64,000 nucleotides of DNA. Source: Anianabacter salinae. GTDB lineage: Bacteria > Pseudomonadota > Alphaproteobacteria > Rhodobacterales > Rhodobacteraceae. The stretch spans positions 248,001 through 312,000 of the forward strand of contig NZ_JAHQZS010000003.1 of NCBI RefSeq assembly GCF_019061145.1. Reading direction: 5' to 3'. Shown piece by piece: positions 55,433 through 63,664 of the stretch; within the stretch, counting starts at the first letter, position 1, and every line of letters starts with the position of its first letter. The notes under the pieces are model-generated. The model was not told the origin of the DNA. It saw nothing but the letters and a program-made list of their open reading frames with translations, and ran no database searches. The position numbers and the translations under genes were made by a program.

Positions 55433-56020
55433 ATGGCACGCAAGACCGGCTCTCACGCTGAAACCACCGGGCCGCGCATTCGCGCTGCGGCTCTGACCCT
55501 GTTCGCCCGGCATGGCTATGCCGCCGTCTCGATGCGCCAGATCGCGGCCGAGGTCGGGGTGCAGGCGGGCGCGCTGTATCTCTATACCCCCGACAAGCAG
55601 GCCCTGCTGTTCGAGATGATGCGTGAGCATCTGGAAACCCTGCAGGCGGCCTGGGATGCGGCAGACAAGCCGAAGGACCCGCTGGAGAGGCTCGAGGCCT
55701 TCACGCGGGTGCATATCGGGTTCAACCTCGAACGAACCGAGGCGGTGTTCGTGTCCTACATGGAACTGCGCAACCTCGAGCCTGCGAACTTCGTGGTGAT
55801 CGAAGGCTTGCGCCGCCGCTACGAGGACAAGCTTGAACGTATCCTGTCGGACGGTGTCGCGGCAGGATGTTTCAAGGTGCCTGACACGCGGCTTGCGACT
55901 TTCGCGCTGATCGCGATGCTGACCGGCGTGACGACCTGGTATCGGGAGGGCGGGCGATTGAGCCGCGAGCGGGTGGAACGAATCTATTGCGACATGGCCC
56001 GCCGTGCGGTGGGGGCATGA
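55433..56020 (+). CDS. TetR/AcrR-family regulator
   Basis: 195 residues. The N-terminal helix-turn-helix (about 12-60) reads RAAALTLFARHGYAAVSMRQIA followed by GVQAGALYLYTPDKQALLFEM. The C-terminal ligand domain is of unknown specificity. Members like this often sense fatty acids or acyl-CoA. The last 4 bases overlap the next gene (ATGA). A palindrome lies just upstream. Confidence 0.9.
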   Translation: MARKTGSHAETTGPRIRAAALTLFARHGYAAVSMRQIAAEVGVQAGALYLYTPDKQALLFEMMREHLETLQAAWDAADKPKDPLERLEAFTRVHIGFNLERTEAVFVSYMELRNLEPANFVVIEGLRRRYEDKLERILSDGVAAGCFKVPDTRLATFALIAMLTGVTTWYREGGRLSRERVERIYCDMARRAVGA

Positions 56021-56490
56021 CCGACCGGGTGCTGGCGCGCCTCGACCCCACGATCCCGCGCCGGGTGCTGGGGCTGGGGATGCTGACGGCGCTGGCGGCG
56101 TCGCTGGTCTTTGTCGCCATGGATACGCCGGACATGCCGGGACTGGCGCGCGCAGTCATGGCATCGGCGGGCGCCGCGCTGGTGATCGTGGCGGCGCTGG
56201 GCTGGCAGGCGACATCGGTGTCTCTGGAATTGACCGAGGACACGCTGCGCACCAGTGGCGGCGACATCCTGTGCCGCCTGCAGGACATCGAGCGGATCGA
56301 GCGCGGCGCCTTTGCCTTCAAGCCCTCTGGCGGGTTTGTCCTGCTTTTGAAAGTGCCAGGCCCGGCGCGCTGGGCACCGGGCCTGTGGTGGCGGATGGGA
56401 ACGCGGCTGGGCGTCGGCGGCCTTGTGCCGCCCGCGATGGCACGGGCGATGGCCGATGCGATCACCGAGCGCACACGCGTCGGGATGTGA
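56017..56490 (+). CDS. Small membrane protein of unknown function, coupled to tetR
   Basis: 157 residues from ATG 56017, overlapping the TetR stop by 4 bases. Two hydrophobic segments (about 18-35 and 45-62) are followed by a soluble, beta-rich part (VSLELTEDTLRTSGGDILCR; IERIERGAFAFKPSGGFVLLLK) reminiscent of PH-like membrane-associated domains. I recognise no family. It ends exactly where the convergent pilus gene ends. Confidence 0.75.
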   Translation: MTDRVLARLDPTIPRRVLGLGMLTALAASLVFVAMDTPDMPGLARAVMASAGAALVIVAALGWQATSVSLELTEDTLRTSGGDILCRLQDIERIERGAFAFKPSGGFVLLLKVPGPARWAPGLWWRMGTRLGVGGLVPPAMARAMADAITERTRVGM

Positions 56491-57138
56491 TTACCAGCAG
56501 CCCCACCAGCTGCAACGCGGCTGGCCCCAGGGATCGTAATCGTCCTCGTCGTCGTCATTGGAATGCTGCTGGCTGTCTTCCATCGCGCCGGTCCAGGCCA
56601 GGGTCGAGGAATAGCGCGGGCGCGTCACGGCGGCGTCGTAGAATTCATAGCTGCCGATCATGAAGTTGCTGATCGGATGGAACACCATCCACGTCTCGAC
56701 AAGGGTGACGCTTTCGCCTTCGGACAGCGTCGGGATCTTGCCAAGCGCGTCAGTCAGTGTCGCGGTGGTCCGCTTCACCTTGTCGCCGCCCTTGGCGTAG
56801 GACCATTCGACCTCGTAGCGGTTGCGCACGTAGTTGTAGTGCAAGACCGTGATCCGCAGCGAGGTGTCGGTCTGGGCGCGGGTCATCAGCGTGTGCAGCT
56901 CGTTCAACCCATCCAGGAAATCCGGTGACACCTCGTCCGGCTCGCGGCTGAGGATGTCGCCGATGGCGTAGGTCGACACCACGTTCTGATGGATGCTGCG
57001 ATAAGCGTCCGTGACCGAGAACAGGCCGATGATCGTGCTCAGGATCAGCGGGACCGAGATCAGCGCCTCGAAGGCGTGAAAGCCGTCCTCGTCGCGGGCG
57101 AAGCTGCGCAGGCGGGATGTGATGTTGGACATGGTCAT
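56491..57138 (-). CDS. TadE/TadG-like pilus-associated protein with acidic, Trp/Cys-rich tail
   Basis: 215 residues. The N-terminal region (RSFARDEDGFHAFEALISVPLIL) is a typical TadE-type pseudopilin hydrophobic helix after a charged leader. The C-terminal tail is unusual: an acidic run (DDDEDDYD) followed by WGQPRCSWWGCW. It is coupled to the upstream gene by a TGATG overlap. Probably membrane-anchored and part of a Tad-like surface structure. Confidence 0.75.
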   Translation of the reverse strand: MTMSNITSRLRSFARDEDGFHAFEALISVPLILSTIIGLFSVTDAYRSIHQNVVSTYAIGDILSREPDEVSPDFLDGLNELHTLMTRAQTDTSLRITVLHYNYVRNRYEVEWSYAKGGDKVKRTTATLTDALGKIPTLSEGESVTLVETWMVFHPISNFMIGSYEFYDAAVTRPRYSSTLAWTGAMEDSQQHSNDDDEDDYDPWGQPRCSWWGCW

Positions 57139-57668
57139 CAGCGTGGCTCGTTCACATAGGCGATGGCAGAGGCGATCGTGTAGTCGCGCTCGCCGGTGCG
57201 GCGAAGCTTGGCGCCAAGGCCAACATAGGGGAACAACGGCTCGAACGTCGCGCAGATGCGCAGCATCACCAGGGTGTTGTCGGACCCTCCGCGGAATTCG
57301 TTGGCAGGCACGAAGCCCGGATCGTCAAGGTCGATGCACTCGATGTATTCCGCGCCGATGTCCCAGGCGACGGTGTCGATCGGGGCGACCTCGACCGTCA
57401 GGGAATTGGTGCAGTCCGGGAAGACGACCGCCGTGTCGCACACCTGCTGGATCAAGGCCGCCTGGCTGGGCAGAAGGCCCGAGCGCAGCTTGAGCGTCCG
57501 GGACGCCTCGGCCAGTGCGCGGTCCAGCATCACCTGCCGGGTGGCCAGAACCCCCGCCTCGATCGTCAGGCCCATGACGAGGGTGACGAGCGGCAAGAGA
57601 AACACGAACTGGATCGACGTGAAGGCGTCTTCACGCCGCAGGAACTTGTGAACGATGGCACGGATCAT
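57138..57668 (-). CDS. TadE-family pseudopilin
   Basis: 176 residues from the ATG at 57668. The leader FLRREDAFTSIQFVFLLPL followed by a hydrophobic helix is the TadE-type pilin-like signature. The rest is a soluble periplasmic domain with two possible disulfide pairs (VCDTAVVFPDCTN; CIDL; ICATF). It overlaps the stop of the upstream TadG gene by 4 bases and precedes the next gene with one-base overlap. Confidence 0.8.
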   Translation of the reverse strand: MIRAIVHKFLRREDAFTSIQFVFLLPLVTLVMGLTIEAGVLATRQVMLDRALAEASRTLKLRSGLLPSQAALIQQVCDTAVVFPDCTNSLTVEVAPIDTVAWDIGAEYIECIDLDDPGFVPANEFRGGSDNTLVMLRICATFEPLFPYVGLGAKLRRTGERDYTIASAIAYVNEPR

Positions 57669-59386
57669 TTGGTCAACCTCAGCGTGTTGATCGAGCTGGC
57701 GACGGCGTTGAAGGCGTAGCCGATATCCAGGCCCTCGACATCGTGGGCGTAGGAGTCGTGGGTGGCGCAGCGCGTCAGGATCGGCATCTGCTGGCCGGGC
57801 CGGTCGGGGTCGGCGACCATGATGTCCGGCGCCTCGAACGCGATGGTGAACACCAGGATGTTCTCGGCGCGGGCCGCGTCGCAAGAGTCGATCAGGCGCT
57901 GGTTCTTCTCGTTCGCGTCGACGTAGGCGATCGGGGCCGAACGGTTGTTGTAGTAGTCGTTCGCGTTTTCCGAGGCGAGGTACCGCATGTAGGCGACGTA
58001 ATCGACCGTGCTTTCTGACCAAAGCTGATCCCAGGTCAGCTTGATCGCGTCGGTTCCGTCGATCCCGATACCGCCGGTCTCGCCGTAGGGCATGTCGTAC
58101 CAGTAGCGGTTGTGCGGCGCGAAATAGAGCGTCTTGTAGCGCGTTGAATTCGTGGTTCGGCAGTAGCGCGTGCCACGGCTGACCGTGGTGGAATACCCGC
58201 TGTAGCTGTTGAGGCTGCACATGAACCAGGTGTTGTACTTGGGTGTCGATTCAAGCGACAGGCGCTTGCTGTCGACGTCCATCCAGAAATCGCTGCGCTG
58301 CGTGGTGTAGGACGACTTCAGCGTGTGCTGGTCCGTGTTCATCCCGTCGGTCATCAGCACCACGATCTTCATCGCGTTGGGATCATCGTAGCCGAAGGGG
58401 CGGTCCGAGAACTTGGATTCGACGATGCCGTTGCTGACAAGGCCGGAAAGCACCGGCTTTGCAGCGGGGTCAACGAGGGCGACGCCCCACTTCATGCCAA
58501 GGTCGATCGAGGTGTTGCCGTTGGCGCGCAGGGCGTCGATGGCCGCGTTTATCTCGTCGGGATCGCCCGAGAATGGCAGGATCTCGTTTTCGGACCGGCT
58601 GGAGCAGATCTCGTAGTTGAGGTTACGGCCGTTCTGGTAGTTGGAGTAGGGGTCGAAATGGCCGGTCTGCACCAGCGACTGCGTCGGCACGATGGCGCGG
58701 CTTTCGAAATCTGCTGCCGTGAAATCGACGCAGGACGACTGGTCGTGGCGCCGGTTGATGTTGAACTCGTCCGCCATCACGCGCGGCAGGCTGACCTGCG
58801 ACGAATACGGGATAACGCTGACGGTCACGCCGTCATCGGTGGATTCGCGGAACACCTTGTTCACGAAGTCCTTGGCCGAGGATTTGAGGTTCTGAAGGCG
58901 GTTGTTGTCACCCATCGAGCCCGACACGTCGAGCACCAGCGAAATCTCGACCTTGTTGATCGCCTCGATGGCGGTGGCATGGGCCGTCGCGGTCCAGCTT
59001 TCGATGCCGATGGCACCCAGCATCGAAGAGCTGAGCACGTCCGAGGCGTTCACCTGAACTTCGGCGCCGCCCACGTTGGGGGTCACGACGACCGTGCCCA
59101 GCTTGTCGCTGAGACCGGCGCGGGCAAAGTAGTCCTGCACCACCGACAATTCGTTGCGGTCCTGGGTAGAGGAAGCCGCGGCCAGTGCCGCGCGGTCGGC
59201 GGTTTCCTGAATGCGGACGCGGGCCGTTTCGGCGCGCATCACTTCGAGTGCCAGACCTCCGATCAACAGCGCGCCGGCAAGCATCACCACCGCGAGGATG
59301 ATGAAGGTGCCGTCTTCCTCACGCACAAATCGCGCAACGCGATCACGGGGAAGACCTGGCTTGGAACTCGGCAAATCACGGTTCAT
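57665..59386 (-). CDS. TadG-like protein with von Willebrand factor A domain
   Basis: 573 residues. The N-terminal leader and hydrophobic helix (about 28-48) suit a Tad pilus-type pseudopilin. A vWA domain starts near residue 145 with the metal-ion-dependent adhesion motif DVSGSMGDN (Asp153, Ser155, Ser157). The C-terminal part includes LMTDGMNT and many Tyr/Ser-rich segments. In Tad systems TadG-like proteins are thought to anchor or display the pilus. It leads a three-gene unit; core tad genes such as tadA are not in the window. Confidence 0.83.
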   Translation of the reverse strand: MNRDLPSSKPGLPRDRVARFVREEDGTFIILAVVMLAGALLIGGLALEVMRAETARVRIQETADRAALAAASSTQDRNELSVVQDYFARAGLSDKLGTVVVTPNVGGAEVQVNASDVLSSSMLGAIGIESWTATAHATAIEAINKVEISLVLDVSGSMGDNNRLQNLKSSAKDFVNKVFRESTDDGVTVSVIPYSSQVSLPRVMADEFNINRRHDQSSCVDFTAADFESRAIVPTQSLVQTGHFDPYSNYQNGRNLNYEICSSRSENEILPFSGDPDEINAAIDALRANGNTSIDLGMKWGVALVDPAAKPVLSGLVSNGIVESKFSDRPFGYDDPNAMKIVVLMTDGMNTDQHTLKSSYTTQRSDFWMDVDSKRLSLESTPKYNTWFMCSLNSYSGYSTTVSRGTRYCRTTNSTRYKTLYFAPHNRYWYDMPYGETGGIGIDGTDAIKLTWDQLWSESTVDYVAYMRYLASENANDYYNNRSAPIAYVDANEKNQRLIDSCDAARAENILVFTIAFEAPDIMVADPDRPGQQMPILTRCATHDSYAHDVEGLDIGYAFNAVASSINTLRLTK

Positions 59387-59851
59387 GGCAACGTCCTGAA
59401 AATACGACTCAAGCGACCGGTGGATCGCCGATTACCCTTAACGATGCGGGTGATTTCGGGCGTGATTGTGTCGAGCGGGGGCTGATATTGGGGAAATTGC
59501 GGCGCCCGGTTCCGGGGTTTCCGGACAGTCACCCAAAGCGGCAAGGACTGTCGCCGGAACGGGGGCAAGTCCACGCCGAAGCGTCGGGATGACCCGTCAT
59601 GCCTTGTGGCAGGATGGACCGGGTTGGCGGGCTTGTCTGTGCTCCGGATCACAGTGCCGTCTTTTCCCGCGCTACAACTCAAAGGAGAAACGGGGCGAAA
59701 ATCTGACGGCGAAGGGGAAATGGCGCGGCTTTGCCCGCCAGCCATGCCTCAGGCGCGGGCTTTGCCCGGCCCCAAGGCGCTCAAGAGTTTCCATCTTGCC
59801 CAAAATCTGGTCGAGTGCCGTTATCCCGTGCCCCGCAAGAGGATCTGAAGA
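59387..59851. other. Gene-free interval between TadG-like gene and glutamate dehydrogenase
   Basis: About 465 bases containing both divergent promoters. A short frame starting at ATG 59720 (42 codons, with GAAGGGG upstream) ends at 59848, 3 bases before the dehydrogenase start, and could be a leader; it lacks homology I can see. Two similar GC-rich patches (GCGCGGCTTTGCCCG and GCGCGGGCTTTGCCCG) occur there. Confidence 0.4.
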
Positions 59852-61288
59852 ATGACGCGCCACGACCTGCCGGAGCCGAGCTTTCGCGACTCGGTCGACC
59901 TGATGTTCAACCGCGCTTCGGCGCTTCTCGATCTGCCGCCGGGCCTGGAAGAAAAGATCAGGGTCTGCAACTCGACCTACACCGTGCGATTCGGCGTGCG
60001 CCTGCGTGGCCAGATCACGACATTCACCGGCTACCGTTCGGTGCATTCCGAACACATGGAGCCGGCCAAGGGCGGCATCCGCTATTCGCTGGGGGTGAAC
60101 CAGGACGAGGTCGAGGCGCTGGCAGCGCTGATGACCTACAAATGCGCGCTGGTCGAAACACCGTTCGGCGGCGCCAAGGGTGGTCTGTGCATCGATCCCC
60201 GCCAGTATGAAGAGCACGAGCTGGAACTGATTACCCGCCGCTTCACCTACGAGCTGGCCAAGCGCGACCTCATCAACCCCGCCCAGAACGTGCCCGCCCC
60301 CGACATGGGCACGTCCGAGCGCGAGATGGCGTGGATGGCAGACCAGTACAAGCGCATGAACACCACCGACATCAACGCCAGCGCCTGCGTCACCGGCAAG
60401 CCGGTCCACGCGGGCGGCATCGCGGGCCGGGTCGAGGCGACGGGACGGGGCGTGCAATACGCGTTGCAGGAATTCTTTCGCTATCCCGAGGATGTGGCGA
60501 AGGCGGGGCTGACCGGCACGCTGGACGGCAAGCGCGTCGTGGTGCAGGGCCTTGGCAACGTCGGCTATCACGCGGCGAAGTTCCTGTCCCTGGAGGACGG
60601 CGCGCGCGTCACCTGCATCATCGAGCATGATGGCGCGGTGTCGTCCGAGGCGGGGCTGGACGTCGAGGCGGTCAAGTCCTGGATCGCCGCGCATGGCGGT
60701 CTGACGGGCTATCCGAGCGGCACCTTCCACCCCGACGGACGCCGTGCGCTTGAAACCGACTGCGACATCCTCATTCCCGCCGCGATGGAAGGGGTGATTA
60801 CCCGTGAGAACGCCGCGCGGATCAAGGCGGCGCTTATCATCGAGGCGGCGAACGGCCCGGTGACGGCGGGCGCCGACGAGATCCTGCGCGACAAGGGCAC
60901 CGTCATCATCCCCGATCTTTACGCAAACGCGGGCGGGGTGACGGTGTCGTATTTCGAGTGGGTCAAGAACCTGTCCCACATCCGCTTTGGCCGGATGCAG
61001 CGGCGCCAGGAAGAGTCGCGCCACCAGCTGATCGTGAACGAACTCGAACGCCTGTCGCGCGACAAGGAACTGGGCTGGACGCTGTCGCCCGGCTTCAAGG
61101 AACGCTACCTTCGCGGCGCGGACGAATTGGAACTGGTGCGCTCGGGTCTCGACGACACCATGCGCAGCGCCTACCAGGCGATGCGCGCGGTCTGGCATGG
61201 CCGCAAGGGCGTGCCGGACCTGCGCGTCGCGGCCTATATCGTCGCAATCGAGCGGGTGGTCTCCAGCTACCGGGCCAAGGGGCTGTGA
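59852..61288 (+). CDS. Glu/Leu/Phe/Val-family dehydrogenase, probably glutamate dehydrogenase
   Basis: 478 residues. Dimerisation/substrate region with GGIRYSLG, the catalytic lysine in PFGGAKGGLCIDP, the catalytic aspartate in VPAPDMGTSEREM, and Rossmann motif VVVQGLGNVGYHAAKFL. It interconverts glutamate and 2-oxoglutarate with ammonia. The start has AGAGGA upstream. NAD versus NADP preference cannot be read with certainty. It overlaps a possible GTG start of the next gene. Confidence 0.93.
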   Translation: MTRHDLPEPSFRDSVDLMFNRASALLDLPPGLEEKIRVCNSTYTVRFGVRLRGQITTFTGYRSVHSEHMEPAKGGIRYSLGVNQDEVEALAALMTYKCALVETPFGGAKGGLCIDPRQYEEHELELITRRFTYELAKRDLINPAQNVPAPDMGTSEREMAWMADQYKRMNTTDINASACVTGKPVHAGGIAGRVEATGRGVQYALQEFFRYPEDVAKAGLTGTLDGKRVVVQGLGNVGYHAAKFLSLEDGARVTCIIEHDGAVSSEAGLDVEAVKSWIAAHGGLTGYPSGTFHPDGRRALETDCDILIPAAMEGVITRENAARIKAALIIEAANGPVTAGADEILRDKGTVIIPDLYANAGGVTVSYFEWVKNLSHIRFGRMQRRQEESRHQLIVNELERLSRDKELGWTLSPGFKERYLRGADELELVRSGLDDTMRSAYQAMRAVWHGRKGVPDLRVAAYIVAIERVVSSYRAKGL

Positions 61289-61308
61289 CGGGTGCTGTGA
61301 CGGGGGCC

Positions 61309-61908
61309 ATGACGGGAGCTGCGACCGGCCTCGCGCTGCGCTGCCGGTGCGGCGCGCTGACGGGTCGGCTGGACCCTGCACGCGGATCGCGGCTGGTGTG
61401 CTACTGCAAGGATTGCCGCGCCTATGCGCGCCATCTCGGGGACGATGTGGCAAACGTTGTGCTCGATGACCATGGCGGCACCGCGCTGTTCCAGACCACG
61501 CCCGACCGCATTACGATCGACACAGGGGCCGAGCATCTGGCCGCCCTGCGCCTTGGTCCCAAAGGTTTGTTGCGCTGGCATACCGCCTGTTGCCGGACGC
61601 CGGTGGCCAACACGCTGTTCAGTCCGGGGCTGCGGTTTGCCGGCGTGCCCCAGTCTCTGATCGCGGAGGGCAAGGACCGGCTGGGGCCGGTGATCTGCCT
61701 GAACGCAGTCGATCAGGCGGACCCGCCGCTTGGCCGCAAGGGCTATGGTGTCGCCCGCGCGGGCGCGGCGGTCCTGCTGCGGCATCTGCGCGCGCGGTTG
61801 TCCGGACAGGGCGGTGGTCCGTTTCGGGACGATGGCGGCAGACCGGTCGCCGAACCGCGCGTCCTGACGCTGGCAGAGCGCCGCGCCGCCGAAGGCGCCG
61901 TGCCATGA
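61309..61908 (+). CDS. DUF6151-like protein, cysteine-rich, GFA-like N-terminus
   Basis: 199 residues from ATG 61309; an in-frame GTG at 61285 overlapping the dehydrogenase stop is an alternative, giving a repetitive TGAxTGA N-terminus. The N-terminal part (LRCRCGALTGRL; VCYCKDCRAYARHL) has cysteine pairs resembling zinc-binding GFA-type proteins, with a further WHTACCRTP motif. I recognise the DUF6151-like layout but no function. Downstream a GC-rich spot precedes the sarcosine oxidase operon. Confidence 0.72.
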   Translation: MTGAATGLALRCRCGALTGRLDPARGSRLVCYCKDCRAYARHLGDDVANVVLDDHGGTALFQTTPDRITIDTGAEHLAALRLGPKGLLRWHTACCRTPVANTLFSPGLRFAGVPQSLIAEGKDRLGPVICLNAVDQADPPLGRKGYGVARAGAAVLLRHLRARLSGQGGGPFRDDGGRPVAEPRVLTLAERRAAEGAVP

Positions 61909-62025
61909 AATGGGGACCGGCCCCCTGACGTTTTCGACCCTGCCGCTGTCGCGAACACCTTGCGGATCCGGCGGGGGGTCAGGTTAAGGTCTGTGCGACC
62001 GCATCACCGTCCAAGGGGCCCTTCC

Positions 62026-63279
62026 TTGCGCTACTCCGCCTTTGAGATCCTGAAACAGGGCCTGACCGGCAACAGGGGCTGGAAACCCGTCTGGCGCGAC
62101 CCCGTGCCGAAGGACGAGTACGACATCGTCATCATCGGCGGCGGCGGGCATGGCCTGTCGACGGCCTATTACCTCGCCAAGGAACACGGGCTTCGCAACA
62201 TCGCGGTGCTGGAGAAGGGTTTTATCGGCGGCGGCAACGTGGGGCGGAACACCACCATCGTGCGCGCCAACTACTTCCTGCCCGGCAATTCCGAGTTCTA
62301 TTCCCATTCGCTGAAGATGTGGGAAGGGCTGGAGAGCGACCTGAACTACAACGTGATGCATTCGCAGCGTGGGCTGATTAACCTGTTCCACTCGGACGGC
62401 CAGCGCGACGCCTTCGCCCGGCGCGGCAACGCGATGATCAACCAGGGCGACGACGCGGTGCTGCTCGACCGCGAGGGCGTGCGCAGACATCTGCCGTATC
62501 TCGATTTCGACAACGTGCGCTTCCCGATCTACGGCGGTCTTCTGCACCCGCGCGGCGGCACAGCGCGGCACGACGCCGTGGCCTGGGGCTATGCGCGCGG
62601 GGCGGACAGCCGGGGCGTGGACCTGATCCAGAACTGCGAGGTGACGGGGATCGACATCTCGGGCGGGCGCGTCACCGGCGTGCAGACCACGCGCGGCGCG
62701 ATCCGGGCCAGCAAGGTCGGCATCGTCGTCGCAGGACGGTCGGGACAGGTGGCGGCGATGGCGGGGATGCGGCTGCCCATCGAATCCCATGTCTTGCAGG
62801 CCTTCGTCACCGAGGGGCTGAAGCCGGTGATCGACCACGTGGTGAGCTTCGGGATGGGGCATTTCTATATCAGCCAGTCCGACAAGGGCGGCCTCGTGTT
62901 CGGCGGCGATCTTGATTTCTACGCCTCCTACGCCGCGCGGGGGAACCTGCCGATGAAGGAGCATGTGATGGAGGCGGCGATGACGCTGATGCCGGTGATC
63001 GGACGCGCCCGCGTGCTGCGATCCTGGGGCGGGATCATGGACATGACCCCCGACGGATCGCCGATCATCGACAAGACCCCTGTGGACGGGCTCTATCTGG
63101 ATGCGGGCTGGTGCTATGGCGGGTTCAAGGCGGTGCCGGGATCGGGGTTTTCCTTTGCGCATCTGATCGCCACGGACCGGCATCATGCCCCTGCCGCACG
63201 GTTCCGGCTGGACCGGTTCCGCAGCGGGGCCGGGCTGATGGACGAAGAAGGCACCGGCAGCCAGCACAACCTGCATTGA
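62026..63279 (+). CDS. soxB: Sarcosine oxidase subunit beta
   Basis: 417 residues from a TTG at 62026 (reads MRYSAFEILK), chosen because AAGGGG lies upstream and family proteins begin with RYSAF; no ATG lies nearby. The FAD motif is DIVIIGGGGHGLSTAYYLA, and a flavin-attachment/active region is typical of heterotetrameric sarcosine oxidase beta (GFIGGGNVGRNTTIVRANY). It demethylates sarcosine to glycine with folate in glycine betaine catabolism. Not related to sulfur-oxidation SoxB. Followed by hairpins, then the delta gene. Confidence 0.95.
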   Translation: MRYSAFEILKQGLTGNRGWKPVWRDPVPKDEYDIVIIGGGGHGLSTAYYLAKEHGLRNIAVLEKGFIGGGNVGRNTTIVRANYFLPGNSEFYSHSLKMWEGLESDLNYNVMHSQRGLINLFHSDGQRDAFARRGNAMINQGDDAVLLDREGVRRHLPYLDFDNVRFPIYGGLLHPRGGTARHDAVAWGYARGADSRGVDLIQNCEVTGIDISGGRVTGVQTTRGAIRASKVGIVVAGRSGQVAAMAGMRLPIESHVLQAFVTEGLKPVIDHVVSFGMGHFYISQSDKGGLVFGGDLDFYASYAARGNLPMKEHVMEAAMTLMPVIGRARVLRSWGGIMDMTPDGSPIIDKTPVDGLYLDAGWCYGGFKAVPGSGFSFAHLIATDRHHAPAARFRLDRFRSGAGLMDEEGTGSQHNLH

Positions 63280-63313
63280 TGGAGCGCGGCATGGCATATC
63301 GCGGCGCGGGGGA

Positions 63314-63400
63314 ACGCGCCTCGGGGGCATCGAGCCCCCTCGGCGCGTCCGAGAGGCGCTGCCTCTCGGGCTCTCCGGAGTATTTCAGGGCCAAAGATGG
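63314..63400. repeat. Double hairpin plus GGAGTATTT element between sarcosine oxidase beta and delta genes
   Basis: First hairpin 63314-63348 (ACGCGCC..GGGGGC / GCCCCC..GGCGCGT), second 63349-63369 (9-bp perfect CCGAGAGGC / GCCTCTCGG, GCT loop). They are followed by GGAGTATTTCAGGGCCAAAG, a string I recall as common intergenic sequence in Rhodobacteraceae. It resembles a dispersed REP-like element. Recurrence elsewhere cannot be checked in this window. Confidence 0.5.
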
Positions 63401-63409
63401 GGGGACGCG

Positions 63410-63664
63410 ATGAGGCTGCCCTGTCCATGCTGCGGCGACCGTGACATCCGCGAGTTCACCTATCGCGGGGCTGCGCTTGCGCGGCCCGGCGAGGGCGCGG
63501 GCATCGACCGCTGGGACGACTACTTGCATCTGCGGGACAACCCTGCGGGGGCTGTGCGGGACCTTTGGTATCATGGCGGCGGCTGCGGCGCCTGGCTGGT
63601 GGTGGAACGCGATACCGTGACCCATGCGGTGGACGGTGCCCGGCTGGCGGCGGAGGGGCTGTGA
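63410..63664 (+). CDS. soxD: Sarcosine oxidase subunit delta
   Basis: 84 residues, the usual size. The N-terminal zinc-ligand cysteines are in PCPCCGDRD, with further family residues in WYHGGGCGAWLVVERD. Delta is the small subunit of heterotetrameric sarcosine oxidase. The stop overlaps the alpha start by one base (TGATG). Not related to sulfur-oxidation SoxD. Confidence 0.95.
   Translation: MRLPCPCCGDRDIREFTYRGAALARPGEGAGIDRWDDYLHLRDNPAGAVRDLWYHGGGCGAWLVVERDTVTHAVDGARLAAEGL

Noticed and set aside
59606-59848. Small gene before glutamate dehydrogenase
   Set aside because: No recognisable family features; kept only as a possible leader in the gene-free interval note.
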